DNA from: JAEXOD01 sp937930275
GTDB taxonomy: Bacteria > Bacteroidota > Ignavibacteria > Ignavibacteriales > Melioribacteraceae
Direction: 5' to 3'
Assembly: GCA_036733965.1 (NCBI GenBank)
Contig: DAIMZL010000025.1
Span: forward strand, 1 to 32,992
Length of the DNA: 32,992 bases
Shown one piece after another: positions 15,223 to 22,695 of this stretch. Both the position numbers and the translations under genes were made by a program. The notes below the pieces were generated by a model. The model did not search any database. It saw nothing but the letters and a program-made list of their open reading frames with translations, and had not been told where the DNA came from. How positions within the stretch are numbered: position 1 is the stretch's first letter; every line of letters begins with the position of its first letter.

Positions 15223-15238
15223 TGATAAGAATTTATCA
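15223..15238. other. Palindrome TGATAA-GAAT-TTATCA
   Basis: A 16-base inverted repeat with 6-base arms in the 268-base gene-free stretch upstream of the CBM9-like gene, ~125 bases before its start. It could be an operator, but AT-rich DNA gives such palindromes by chance. Confidence 0.3.
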
Positions 15239-15318
15239 ATTATATAATTTTATATTTAGAGGTAATAATTGACTTAACCGGTTAGATAGGTAAGTGTAGA
15301 ACTTTGATTTTTATAAAA

Positions 15319-15348
15319 AAAAACCTTAGCATAAAGCTAAGGTTTTTA
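15319..15348 (-). terminator. Rho-independent terminator of rpsT
   Basis: AAACCTTAGC (15321-15330) and GCTAAGGTTT (15336-15345) form a perfect 10-bp stem with loop ATAAA. The A-run on the left gives the U-run in the minus-strand transcript. It lies ~20 bases after the rpsT stop. Confidence 0.92.
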
Positions 15349-15368
15349 TAAAACAAAAATAATCTAAA

Positions 15369-15635
15369 TTATTTTGTTGCAGCTAAAACTGTATTTACAT
15401 ATTTAGTTAAAGCAGATTTTTTGCGTGCTGCCGTATTTTTGTGCATTTTGCCTTTACTTACCATTTTATCTAAAGCAGAAACTGCTTCTTTATATTTAGC
15501 GTCAATACCTGTTTTATCTTCTGAGCTAAACACGTTTTTGTTTAATGTCTTTATTTTTGATAAAGCGGCTTTATTTCTTGCACGTTTTCTTTCGCTTGCT
15601 CTTGCACGTTTTTCTGCTGACTTATGTTGAGCCAT
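15369..15635 (-). CDS. rpsT: 30S ribosomal protein S20
   Basis: The 88-residue, very basic protein has the full S20 pattern. It starts MAQHKSAEKRARASERKRAR (typical anti-parallel N-terminal helix rich in Lys/Arg), continues with NKAALSKIKTLNK, and ends with GKMHKNTAARKKSALTKYVN, the conserved C-terminal segment that binds 16S rRNA helices. Length fits the family. It is a single-gene unit: its own promoter lies upstream and a strong terminator follows. Confidence 0.97.
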   Translation of the reverse strand: MAQHKSAEKRARASERKRARNKAALSKIKTLNKNVFSSEDKTGIDAKYKEAVSALDKMVSKGKMHKNTAARKKSALTKYVNTVLAATK

Positions 15636-15667
15636 TTTTCTTCCCTAATTTTTATATTCAAAGTTTA

Positions 15668-15699
15668 CAAATATAAGTGATTTTTTATTTTAAGTCAAA
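15668..15699 (-). promoter_or_regulatory. Promoter of rpsT, Bacteroidetes-type TTTG/TAnnTTTG
   Basis: On the minus strand TTTG (plus positions 15696-15699) is followed after exactly 20 bases by TATATTTG (15668-15675), a full match to TTTG-N20-TAnnTTTG. The start site would fall about 25 bases before the rpsT ATG. This is the clearest clue for a Bacteroidota-like primary sigma factor. Confidence 0.65.
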
Positions 15700-15728
15700 T
15701 AAATGATTACACTTAAGCTATTTTTTTA

Positions 15729-16994
15729 TTATTCGGATTTTAACCAGCCAAATACTTCTTTCCAAGTGGGCTTTTTACCGGTTAATAAAATTCCGATTTT
15801 ATAAATTTTACCCGCTAACGGGAATATTGCCGCAATTACCGCAATATCAAGCACAATAGATAAAATAAACTGCCAAACCGGTACGTCTATTAAGGTAAAA
15901 CGAGCCGGCATCACAATTATTGAAGCAAAGGGTACTATCGAAGCAATTGTGCCAACCGGATTATCCGGATTGTTTGATAACGAAAGAGCTATAAAAAACG
16001 GTATCATTATAAGTAAGGTAATTGGCCAAATTCCGGATTGTGCGTCTTGGTCGTTATCAAAAATTGCACCTATTGTGGCAAATAAGCTTAAATAAGTTAA
16101 TAAGCCCATTAAAAAGTTTAGGAGGTAATAAAATATTTGCCATCCGTTTAGATTAAATGTTAATTCTTTTGGTAATGCGAACCAAGTAGTAGTAATTAGT
16201 AAAATAATAGGTGAAAGCCAAATTGCCATTTGTGCTAAACCGGTAATGGTTGAACCTAAGATCTTGCCTACCATTAAGTCTTTACTGCTGATAGATGACA
16301 AAATAATTTCAACAATTCGGTTGTTCTTTTCTTCAACAACCGCTCTCATCATCAATTGCCCTAACAGCAGTAAACTAATATATAATAAAAAAGTAAAAAC
16401 AAATGATATTATTAAATTACCGAAACCTTCTTCTTTAGCTTTTGCATCTTCGGTTACACGTAGTCCTTCAAAATCTACGCTTAGTCTTGCAAAATCAATT
16501 TCTTCTTTTGTTAATTCTTTACCCTCAAAATATATATCAACAAACACTTCATTTAAAGGACCTTTCAATTTCATAAATAAAGGATTATTTATTGGGTTTT
16601 TGGATAAGAATTTAACTTGTTTATTAAATAGTACGCTATCGGGTATATAGATAATACTTAGTTTGCTATCTGCTAAAAGTTGAGGTTTTATTTCGGTATA
16701 ATAATCATTAAATTCAGATTCGCTTTTTTGTAAAAAAGTTACTTTATAATAGTTGTTTTTAATAAATGGAAGTTGGCTAAGTTTTTCTTTAACTTTGTCG
16801 CTAATTTTAGCACTTTGTGAAATAACTTGAATTTTAGTCCCTTCGTCTCCGTCAATACTCATAAATAAAGACTGAACTCCGATTGATAAAATCATTATAC
16901 CGGGTATAAGAAGAGTCATAAATACAAAAGCTTTAGAGTATAATTTATCCCTTAATTCCCTTTTAATTACGGTAATAATATTATTTATATTCAT
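15729..16994 (-). CDS. ABC transporter permease, NatB/ABC-2 type
   Basis: A 421-residue inner-membrane protein. Residues ~20-42 form one membrane segment (AFVFMTLLIPGIMILSIG). A large soluble loop of ~150 residues follows, outside the cytoplasm, and then five or more further membrane helices (for example FVFTFLLYISLLLLGQLMM, LLIMIPFFIALSLSN, FILSIVLDIAVIAAIFP). EEKNNRIVEIILSSISSKDLMVGKILG is the typical cytoplasmic coupling segment of NatB-like and other ABC-2 exporters (given here as EEKNNRIVEIILSS then KDLMVGKILG). It pairs with the ATPase encoded just upstream, whose stop codon overlaps this start by one base (TAATG). NatAB-like exporters extrude sodium or drugs; the substrate here is unknown. 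Confidence 0.88.
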   Translation of the reverse strand: MNINNIITVIKRELRDKLYSKAFVFMTLLIPGIMILSIGVQSLFMSIDGDEGTKIQVISQSAKISDKVKEKLSQLPFIKNNYYKVTFLQKSESEFNDYYTEIKPQLLADSKLSIIYIPDSVLFNKQVKFLSKNPINNPLFMKLKGPLNEVFVDIYFEGKELTKEEIDFARLSVDFEGLRVTEDAKAKEEGFGNLIISFVFTFLLYISLLLLGQLMMRAVVEEKNNRIVEIILSSISSKDLMVGKILGSTITGLAQMAIWLSPIILLITTTWFALPKELTFNLNGWQIFYYLLNFLMGLLTYLSLFATIGAIFDNDQDAQSGIWPITLLIMIPFFIALSLSNNPDNPVGTIASIVPFASIIVMPARFTLIDVPVWQFILSIVLDIAVIAAIFPLAGKIYKIGILLTGKKPTWKEVFGWLKSE

Positions 16995-17920
16995 TATTTT
17001 ACTCCTCCTTTTTCCTCGTTAATTTCGGTACCGGCAAGCGAAACAAAAATTTCGTGCAACGAAATTGTATTAGCATCAAATTTAGTAACTATTAAATTGT
17101 TATCTGTTAATGCTTTAAGTAAAAGTTGGATATCATTTTCGGAATTAACTTTTATTCCCATTGTGTTGCCAAAGTTTTCAACGCTTTCAACAAAAGGAAG
17201 ACTATTTAAAAACGAAACATCCCCTTTAGCCGCAATGGTAATATTTTTGTTTGCATATTTCGATTTAATTTCGTTAAGTCGTCCGTTTAATATAATATTA
17301 CCTTTATCAATCATTGCTATGTTATCACACAATCTTTCGGCAAAATCCATTAAATGAGTGGATAAAATAATTACTTTTCCTTTCTTTTTCATTTCAATTA
17401 TAATATCGGTAAGCAAGCTTGTATTAATAGGATCTAATCCTGAAAAAGGTTCATCTAAAATTAAAAATTCTGGGTCGTGTAAAATAGATGTAATAAATTG
17501 AATTTTTTGCTGATTACCTTTCGATAAGTCTTCAATTTTACTATTCGCTCTGTCTTTTAAATCAAACCGCTCTAAGTATTCCATAGCTTTCTGCGAAATA
17601 TCTTTTGCCGATTTTCCCTTTAGTTCTGCAAAATAGAGTAAAGTTTCCAGAACTTTCATCTTTTTATATAAACCTCTCTCTTCGGGTAAATAACCGACTT
17701 TGCTTTTAAATTCCTCACCAATTTTGGAACCGCGTAAAAATATTTCCCCGTTATCAGGCTGATAAATATTCATCAGCATTCTAATTGTTGTAGTTTTACC
17801 CGCACCGTTACGTCCTATTAGTCCGAATATCGAATTTTCGGGAACTGCAAACGAAACATTGTTAACGGCTTTAACTGTTCTAAATGATTTTGATAAATTT
17901 TTTACTTCCAATGCATTCAT
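16994..17920 (-). CDS. ABC transporter ATP-binding protein, NatA type
   Basis: A 308-residue ABC ATPase. Walker A is GRNGAGKTT (about residues 37-45), the signature is LSKGNQQKIQF with the LSGGQ motif in the form LSKGN, Walker B is FLILDEPFSGLDP, and the H-loop is LSTHLMD. After the ~225-residue nucleotide-binding domain comes the C-terminal domain (DUF4162-like) typical of NatA and multidrug ATPases, ending in LHEIFVSLAGT. It energises the permease of the next gene, with which it shares one base. It starts 53 bases after the aat stop and may be in the same transcript as aat and the CBS gene. Confidence 0.93.
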   Translation of the reverse strand: MNALEVKNLSKSFRTVKAVNNVSFAVPENSIFGLIGRNGAGKTTTIRMLMNIYQPDNGEIFLRGSKIGEEFKSKVGYLPEERGLYKKMKVLETLLYFAELKGKSAKDISQKAMEYLERFDLKDRANSKIEDLSKGNQQKIQFITSILHDPEFLILDEPFSGLDPINTSLLTDIIIEMKKKGKVIILSTHLMDFAERLCDNIAMIDKGNIILNGRLNEIKSKYANKNITIAAKGDVSFLNSLPFVESVENFGNTMGIKVNSENDIQLLLKALTDNNLIVTKFDANTISLHEIFVSLAGTEINEEKGGVK

Positions 17921-17973
17921 ATTTTACCTAATAGAATATTTGATGAAATTTAGACGAATAAAATAACAAAAAG

Positions 17974-18573
17974 TTAGATAAAACTTATATGTTTTTCAAA
18001 AGAAATATCAAGCAATCTTTCGTATTCGTCATTATCAATTTCAACAGCACCGAACATTCGTAAGTGTTCATTCATTAACTGAACGTCAAGAAAAGTGTAA
18101 CCTTTTTGCTTTAAATGATTTACGAGATAAACTAATGCTGCCTTAGAAGATTGGGATACAACAGTAAACATAGATTCCCCAATAAACATACCCATTATAG
18201 AAATACCGTATAAACCGCCAATAAGCTTATTATCTTTAAAGACCTCTACGCTATGTATAACGTCTAATTTGCTCAGTTTTCTGTAAACTTCTTTAACCTC
18301 TTCGGAAATCCATGTTTCTTCTCTATTACCGCAGTTTTCAATTACTTTTTCGGTGCAAGTATCAAGTCTAATTTCAAAATCACTTTTCTCCAAAAATTTA
18401 CGCAAAGAACGAGGGAAATTAAATTTATCGAGATAAATAACGGCTCGTTTAACAGGTTCGTACCATTTTAAACCATCACCGTTATCCATTGGAAATGCCC
18501 CCTGAACATAAAAATTAAGCAGCTCTTCAGCTTCTTGCAACTCTTCTTCGCTTATGCCGTAATAATATTTCAT
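17974..18573 (-). CDS. aat: Leucyl/phenylalanyl-tRNA-protein transferase
   Basis: A 199-residue enzyme of the Aat family, which adds Leu or Phe from aminoacyl-tRNA to proteins with basic N-termini and so marks them for ClpS/ClpAP degradation (N-degron pathway). Family segments are clear: YVQGAFPMDNGDGLKWYEP near the N-terminus, then RAVIYLD, TWISEEVKEVYRKL, HSVEVFKDNKLIGGLYG, GMFIGESMF and FLDVQLMNEHLRMFGAVEI. Length is normal. It begins one base after the CBS gene stop, so it is clearly in an operon with it. No clpS or clpA is nearby. Confidence 0.95.
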   Translation of the reverse strand: MKYYYGISEEELQEAEELLNFYVQGAFPMDNGDGLKWYEPVKRAVIYLDKFNFPRSLRKFLEKSDFEIRLDTCTEKVIENCGNREETWISEEVKEVYRKLSKLDVIHSVEVFKDNKLIGGLYGISIMGMFIGESMFTVVSQSSKAALVYLVNHLKQKGYTFLDVQLMNEHLRMFGAVEIDNDEYERLLDISFEKHISFI

Positions 18574-18574
18574 T

Positions 18575-19003
18575 TTATGCAGAATAGATATAATTGTTTA
18601 ATACTTCAATTGTTTCTTTCATAAAATTTCGGTCTATTTCAAATAAATCCCTTATTGAAACAACTCCTACAAGTTTGTCGTTATCCAAAACTAAAATGTG
18701 ACGTACTTTGCTGCTCCCCATTTTTTTTAGGCAAAGTTCGTAACTATCGTTTATATTTGCTACGGTAAGCTCTGTTGACATTACGTCATCAATTAAGGTC
18801 GTTTTAATATCAAGGTCTTTGTCAATAACTCTTCTCACCAAATCTCTTTCTGAAAAAACACCGACTAATCTATTTGAGTTATCTAAAACCGGAACTAATC
18901 CGAAATTATGAGCAGCCATATATTTAACGACATCGTAAATGAACGACCCGCTTTTAACGGTATATAACTTTTTATTTGTAACAAGGTCACGTATTGTATG
19001 CAT
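18575..19003 (-). CDS. CBS-domain pair protein
   Basis: The 142-residue protein is two CBS domains in tandem and nothing else. CBS1 covers about residues 8-65 (VPVLDNSNRLVGVFSERDL) and CBS2 about 73-130 (HILVLDNDKLVGVVSIRDL). Such stand-alone Bateman modules bind adenine nucleotides (AMP, ATP, NAD) and regulate partner proteins; the effector here is unknown. A near-consensus sigma-70 promoter lies upstream at 19042-19070. It is the first gene of a minus-strand set with aat and possibly the ABC transporter. Confidence 0.92.
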   Translation of the reverse strand: MHTIRDLVTNKKLYTVKSGSFIYDVVKYMAAHNFGLVPVLDNSNRLVGVFSERDLVRRVIDKDLDIKTTLIDDVMSTELTVANINDSYELCLKKMGSSKVRHILVLDNDKLVGVVSIRDLFEIDRNFMKETIEVLNNYIYSA

Positions 19004-19041
19004 AGTTTACCCCTTTTTAATTTAATAGCATATTAAGTCTT

Positions 19042-19070
19042 ATTATAACATATTTTTATTTAAATTTCAA
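19042..19070 (-). promoter_or_regulatory. Sigma-70-like promoter of the CBS-aat genes
   Basis: On the minus strand TTGAAA (plus 19065-19070) and TATAAT (plus 19042-19047) are separated by 17 bases, nearly the textbook sigma-70 pattern. The CBS gene ATG lies ~39 bases past the -10 element. The divergent crt operon starts at 19167, so both promoters share this 163-base region. Confidence 0.7.
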
Positions 19071-19166
19071 GAGATATTTTTTATAAAACAAAATTTTAGT
19101 AAATTTTTTAATCGGAACTTATTAAAATACATTTTGGTTACAGATAAAAATATCACTTAAGGAATT

Positions 19167-20645
19167 ATGAAATCAGCAATTATAATTGGTAGCGGACTCG
19201 GCGGATTAGCCACTGCATTACGATTAAAACAAATCGGTTACAATGTTACCGTATTGGAAAAACATAGTACTGCCGGAGGAAGATTAAATATTTTGGAAGG
19301 AAACGGATATAAGTTTGATTTGGGTCCTTCATTTATGAGTATGACTTATGAATTAGATGAATTGTTTAAATTTATCAATCGTCCTAATCCTATTAAATTA
19401 AAAGAGCTTGATCCGCTTTATAAAGTGTTTTTTGAAGGGAGTAATAGATCGAGAACTATTTGGAAAAACTTGGATAGGTTAGAAAAAGAATTTGCTGATA
19501 TTGAACCCAATCTAAAAAATAAGATTGAAAAATATTTACATCGTGCCGGCGAGTTTTTTCACGATACGGAAGATAAAGTTGTTAAAAGCAATTTTAACAG
19601 TAAATTAGAATATGTTCTTAAACTTTCACGAGTTCCTTTTAAACATATTCCATATTTGTTCAAAACAATGTGGAGTGAGGTGGATAAAACTTTTACCAGT
19701 ACGGAAATTAAAGTTATATTTTCTTTGGTTGCTTTCTTTTTGGGATCAACCCCCTTTCAAACTCCGGCAATTTACTCGCTGCTTAATTATACCGAGATGA
19801 AGCATAACGGTTATTGGATGGTAGAAGGCGGTATGTATAAAATGGTTGAAGAAATAGTTAAAATTTTAAAAGAACAAAATGTTAATATTGTCTATAATAC
19901 CGAAATTATTGATGTTGAAATAAAATATAATAAAGTTGAAAGCCTTATTGATAATAGCGGTAAAAAGTGGCGTGCAGATATTATCGTTTCCAACAGTGAT
20001 GCCGCTTCGTTCAGGGGTAAAATACTTAAAAGAGATAAATACAGTGAAAAACGGTTGGATAAAATGCACTGGACATTAGCTCCTTTTACGGTATATTTAG
20101 GAGTAAAAGGAAAGTTAAAGAATTTGGATTATCACAACTATTTTTTAGGAAATAATTTTAAGGGGTATGCGGATATGATATTTACTTCTTCAATTTCGCC
20201 CAAAAAACCTTATTATTATGTAAATGTGTTAAGCAAGGCAGGGAACGAATTTGCACCTGAAGGGAATGAGAGCGTTTTTATTTTATGCCCTGTTCCGGAT
20301 TTAAGATATAAACAGGATTGGAGTGATAAAGAAGAATTAGCTGATAACATTATTAAAGATTTATCTGCAAGAATAGATTACGATATCTTATCTAACATTG
20401 AATATAAAAAAATACTTTCGCCTGTTGAATGGCAAAATACGTTAAACTTGTACAGAGGGAGCGGATTAGGGTTAGCCCACGATATTGACCAAGTAGGGGC
20501 ATTTAGACCTAAAAACAAAGACGAGGAATTAAAAAACCTATATTACGTAGGAGCATCCACTACACCGGGGACAGGTTTACCAATGGTAATTATTAGTTCA
20601 AAATTAGTAACAGAGAGGATACAAAATGAATACGGCGGGGTATAA
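19167..20645 (+). CDS. crtI: Phytoene desaturase (CrtI type)
   Basis: A 492-residue flavoprotein of the CrtI family. The N-terminal dinucleotide motif is IIIGSGLGGLATALRL followed by VLEKHSTAGGR. The C-terminal family signature is NLYYVGASTTPGTGLPMV. In the centre are TPFQTPAIYSLLNY and GYWMVEGGMYKM, typical of phytoene desaturases. CrtI oxidises phytoene stepwise to neurosporene or lycopene, bound to the membrane. It is the first gene of a five-gene operon and overlaps crtB by 20 bases. An AAGGA site precedes the ATG. Number of desaturation steps cannot be read from sequence. Confidence 0.92.
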   Translation: MKSAIIIGSGLGGLATALRLKQIGYNVTVLEKHSTAGGRLNILEGNGYKFDLGPSFMSMTYELDELFKFINRPNPIKLKELDPLYKVFFEGSNRSRTIWKNLDRLEKEFADIEPNLKNKIEKYLHRAGEFFHDTEDKVVKSNFNSKLEYVLKLSRVPFKHIPYLFKTMWSEVDKTFTSTEIKVIFSLVAFFLGSTPFQTPAIYSLLNYTEMKHNGYWMVEGGMYKMVEEIVKILKEQNVNIVYNTEIIDVEIKYNKVESLIDNSGKKWRADIIVSNSDAASFRGKILKRDKYSEKRLDKMHWTLAPFTVYLGVKGKLKNLDYHNYFLGNNFKGYADMIFTSSISPKKPYYYVNVLSKAGNEFAPEGNESVFILCPVPDLRYKQDWSDKEELADNIIKDLSARIDYDILSNIEYKKILSPVEWQNTLNLYRGSGLGLAHDIDQVGAFRPKNKDEELKNLYYVGASTTPGTGLPMVIISSKLVTERIQNEYGGV

Positions 20646-21453
20646 TAATTTATCATTTAAAATAAGCAAAAAGCTTACTAATGCTTATAGCACATCATTT
20701 AGCTTGGGAATTAAACTATTTTCAAAAGAGTTTAGAAAACCTATTTACGGCATTTACGGGTTTGTTAGAATTGCCGATGAAATTGTAGATACGTTTCATG
20801 ATTTTAATAAAAAAGATTTATTGGAGAAGTTTAAAGAGGATACTAAGCTTGCAATTAACCAAAAAATATCGACTAATCCTATACTTAATGCCTTTCAGAA
20901 AGTTGTAAACGAGTATAATATAGAACGGGAATTAATAGATGCATTTTTATATAGCATGGAGATGGATTTAACAGAAAATAGTTATGATAGAATAAACTAT
21001 GATAAATACATTTACGGAAGTGCTGAAGTTGTAGGATTGATGTGTTTAAGGGTTTTTACCAAAAACGATAACCAACTTTATGAGAAGTTAAAATTTTCGG
21101 CTAAACAGTTAGGTGCTGCATTCCAAAAGGTGAATTTTTTAAGAGATATAAAAAGCGACTTGGAAGAAAGGGGAAGAATTTACTTGCCGGGCATTGATAA
21201 AGAAATTTTTATAGATGACGACAGTAAAAAAATGTTGGAAGAAGAAGTTAAAAAAGAATTTGCCGATGCACTAAAAGGAATAAAGCAATTACCTAAAGGA
21301 GTTAGGACGGGTGTTTATACTGCATTTTTGTATTATAACTCTTTATTCCTAAAAATTACTAAATTAAACATTTATCAACTTCGTAAAGAGCGCGTAAGAG
21401 TTCCTGATTACAAAAAACTCTTTTTAATGTTTAGAGCATTTATAAGTTTATAA
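20626..21453 (+). CDS. crtB: Phytoene/squalene synthase (CrtB type)
   Basis: A 275-residue trans-isoprenyl-diphosphate synthase, head-to-head type. The two metal-binding aspartate motifs are present: DEIVD (Asp51, Asp55) in RIADEIVDTF, and DIKSD (Asp174, Asp178) in FLRDIKSDLEERGRIYLP. YSTSFSLG near residue 21 and the LGAAFQKVN helix also fit. It condenses two geranylgeranyl diphosphates to phytoene, the first carotenoid step. A close squalene synthase relative is unlikely because of the crt neighbours. The start lies inside the 3' end of crtI, behind a GAGAGGA site, so the two are translationally coupled. Confidence 0.93.
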   Translation: MNTAGYNNLSFKISKKLTNAYSTSFSLGIKLFSKEFRKPIYGIYGFVRIADEIVDTFHDFNKKDLLEKFKEDTKLAINQKISTNPILNAFQKVVNEYNIERELIDAFLYSMEMDLTENSYDRINYDKYIYGSAEVVGLMCLRVFTKNDNQLYEKLKFSAKQLGAAFQKVNFLRDIKSDLEERGRIYLPGIDKEIFIDDDSKKMLEEEVKKEFADALKGIKQLPKGVRTGVYTAFLYYNSLFLKITKLNIYQLRKERVRVPDYKKLFLMFRAFISL

Positions 21454-21454
21454 T

Positions 21455-22018
21455 ATGAAAATATATTTATTTTTTATTTTTTATATGAATATTCAACTAA
21501 TAATAACGGGAAATACGATTACCAATAACGATTTGCAGTTTTTACGAAATACATATTATTCGGCAGTTGAAAACGAGGAAGAGATAAAAAAACTTAACAG
21601 TTTTATTGTCTCCAAATATGGGAATAATATTGAAACTTATCCTGCAATTATAATTGCTTATTATGCGGGTATTGAAGCATTATTCAGTAAACATGCATTT
21701 TGGATAACAACAAAATACAAGCATCTCGTAAAATCTATGGATTTGTTTGAAAAAGCGGTTAGCAAAGAATCCGATAATTTGGAAATTAGATTTATGAGAT
21801 TTTCGATTCTTCATTATGTGCCTTCTATTGTGGGATACGGTGAAGAAAGAGAATCGGATTTAAATGCTGTTTATAATTTGCTATTAAATAAGCAGTATTC
21901 AATTGTGCCTAAAGAAATTCAAAAAGGGATGATACAGTTTTTAATTGATAGTGATAGATTGGAGAACGAAAAAGCTGAAACTTTAACCAAGTTAATAAAT
22001 GAGTTGGCTATTAGATGA
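21455..22018 (+). CDS. Exported helical protein of unknown function in the carotenoid operon
   Basis: This 187-residue protein has no family I can name with certainty. The N-terminus (MKIYLFFIFYMNIQLIITGN) looks like a signal peptide or short anchor. A second ATG at residue 11 could be the real start, as no good ribosome-binding site precedes either. The rest is all-helical and TPR-like in feel, with IIIAYYAGIEALFSKHAFW, LVKSMDLFEKAVSKES, IRFMRFSILHYVPSIVGYG. It starts one base after crtB stops and overlaps the lycopene cyclase gene by 4 bases (ATGA), so it is firmly part of the crt operon. It may help assemble or place carotenoid enzymes; this is inference from position only. Confidence 0.75.
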   Translation: MKIYLFFIFYMNIQLIITGNTITNNDLQFLRNTYYSAVENEEEIKKLNSFIVSKYGNNIETYPAIIIAYYAGIEALFSKHAFWITTKYKHLVKSMDLFEKAVSKESDNLEIRFMRFSILHYVPSIVGYGEERESDLNAVYNLLLNKQYSIVPKEIQKGMIQFLIDSDRLENEKAETLTKLINELAIR

Positions 22019-22695
22019 GTACGTATCTTTTATTAAATATTCTAATTATCCTTGTTCCATTATTACTTTCTTTTGAATCCAAAATAAAATATTATACAAA
22101 ATATCTAAATTTGATAAGTTCTATTTTTTTAGTTGCTTCAGTTTTTATCATTTGGGATAGTTATGCGGCAATAAGAGGGGATTGGTATTTTAACGAAAAA
22201 TTTGTTTTAAGTTATAGAATATTTAAACTTCCCGTTGAAGAAATACTCTTTTTTATAACTGTACCTTACAGTATATTGTTTTTGTATGAAACTGCAAAAA
22301 TTTATATTAAAAACACAGAGATTATTTACGGTAAAAATTTTTATTACTTATTATCATTTTTGTTTATAGTTGCGTCACTTTTTTTTATATCTAAATACTA
22401 TACGTTTACGGTACTAATCTTTACCGGAATTTCTTTTTTATTCCTTAATACTTTTACTCCCCAACTTTTACGCAGTAAAATATTTTGGCAGTTAATTGTT
22501 TTTAGTTATATCCCGTTTTTTGTTTTCAATTATTTGTTTACATCGTTACCTATTATTGAATATGGGGCAACAGCTATAGTGGGGATTAGGATAATAACAA
22601 TACCGATTGAAGATTTTTTCTATTCTTTTTCTTTATTAAGTTTATATATTAGTTTATACGAGTTGAGCTTTAAAGTATGGAAAAAAAAGCAATAG
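22015..22695 (+). CDS. crtYcd: Fused lycopene cyclase (CrtYc-CrtYd type)
   Basis: A 226-residue polytopic membrane protein with six or seven membrane helices and two halves of the heterodimeric-type lycopene cyclase. Each half carries the acidic helix motif PxE(E/D): PVEE (73-76) in FKLPVEEILFF and PIED (197-200) in TIPIEDFFYSF. IRGDW (54-58) is the conserved segment before the first motif. In Actinobacteria the halves are separate genes (crtYc, crtYd); the single-gene fusion is typical of Bacteroidota and archaea. It would turn lycopene ends into beta-ionone rings. It overlaps the genes on both sides by 4 and 19 bases. Confidence 0.88.
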   Translation: MSTYLLLNILIILVPLLLSFESKIKYYTKYLNLISSIFLVASVFIIWDSYAAIRGDWYFNEKFVLSYRIFKLPVEEILFFITVPYSILFLYETAKIYIKNTEIIYGKNFYYLLSFLFIVASLFFISKYYTFTVLIFTGISFLFLNTFTPQLLRSKIFWQLIVFSYIPFFVFNYLFTSLPIIEYGATAIVGIRIITIPIEDFFYSFSLLSLYISLYELSFKVWKKKQ

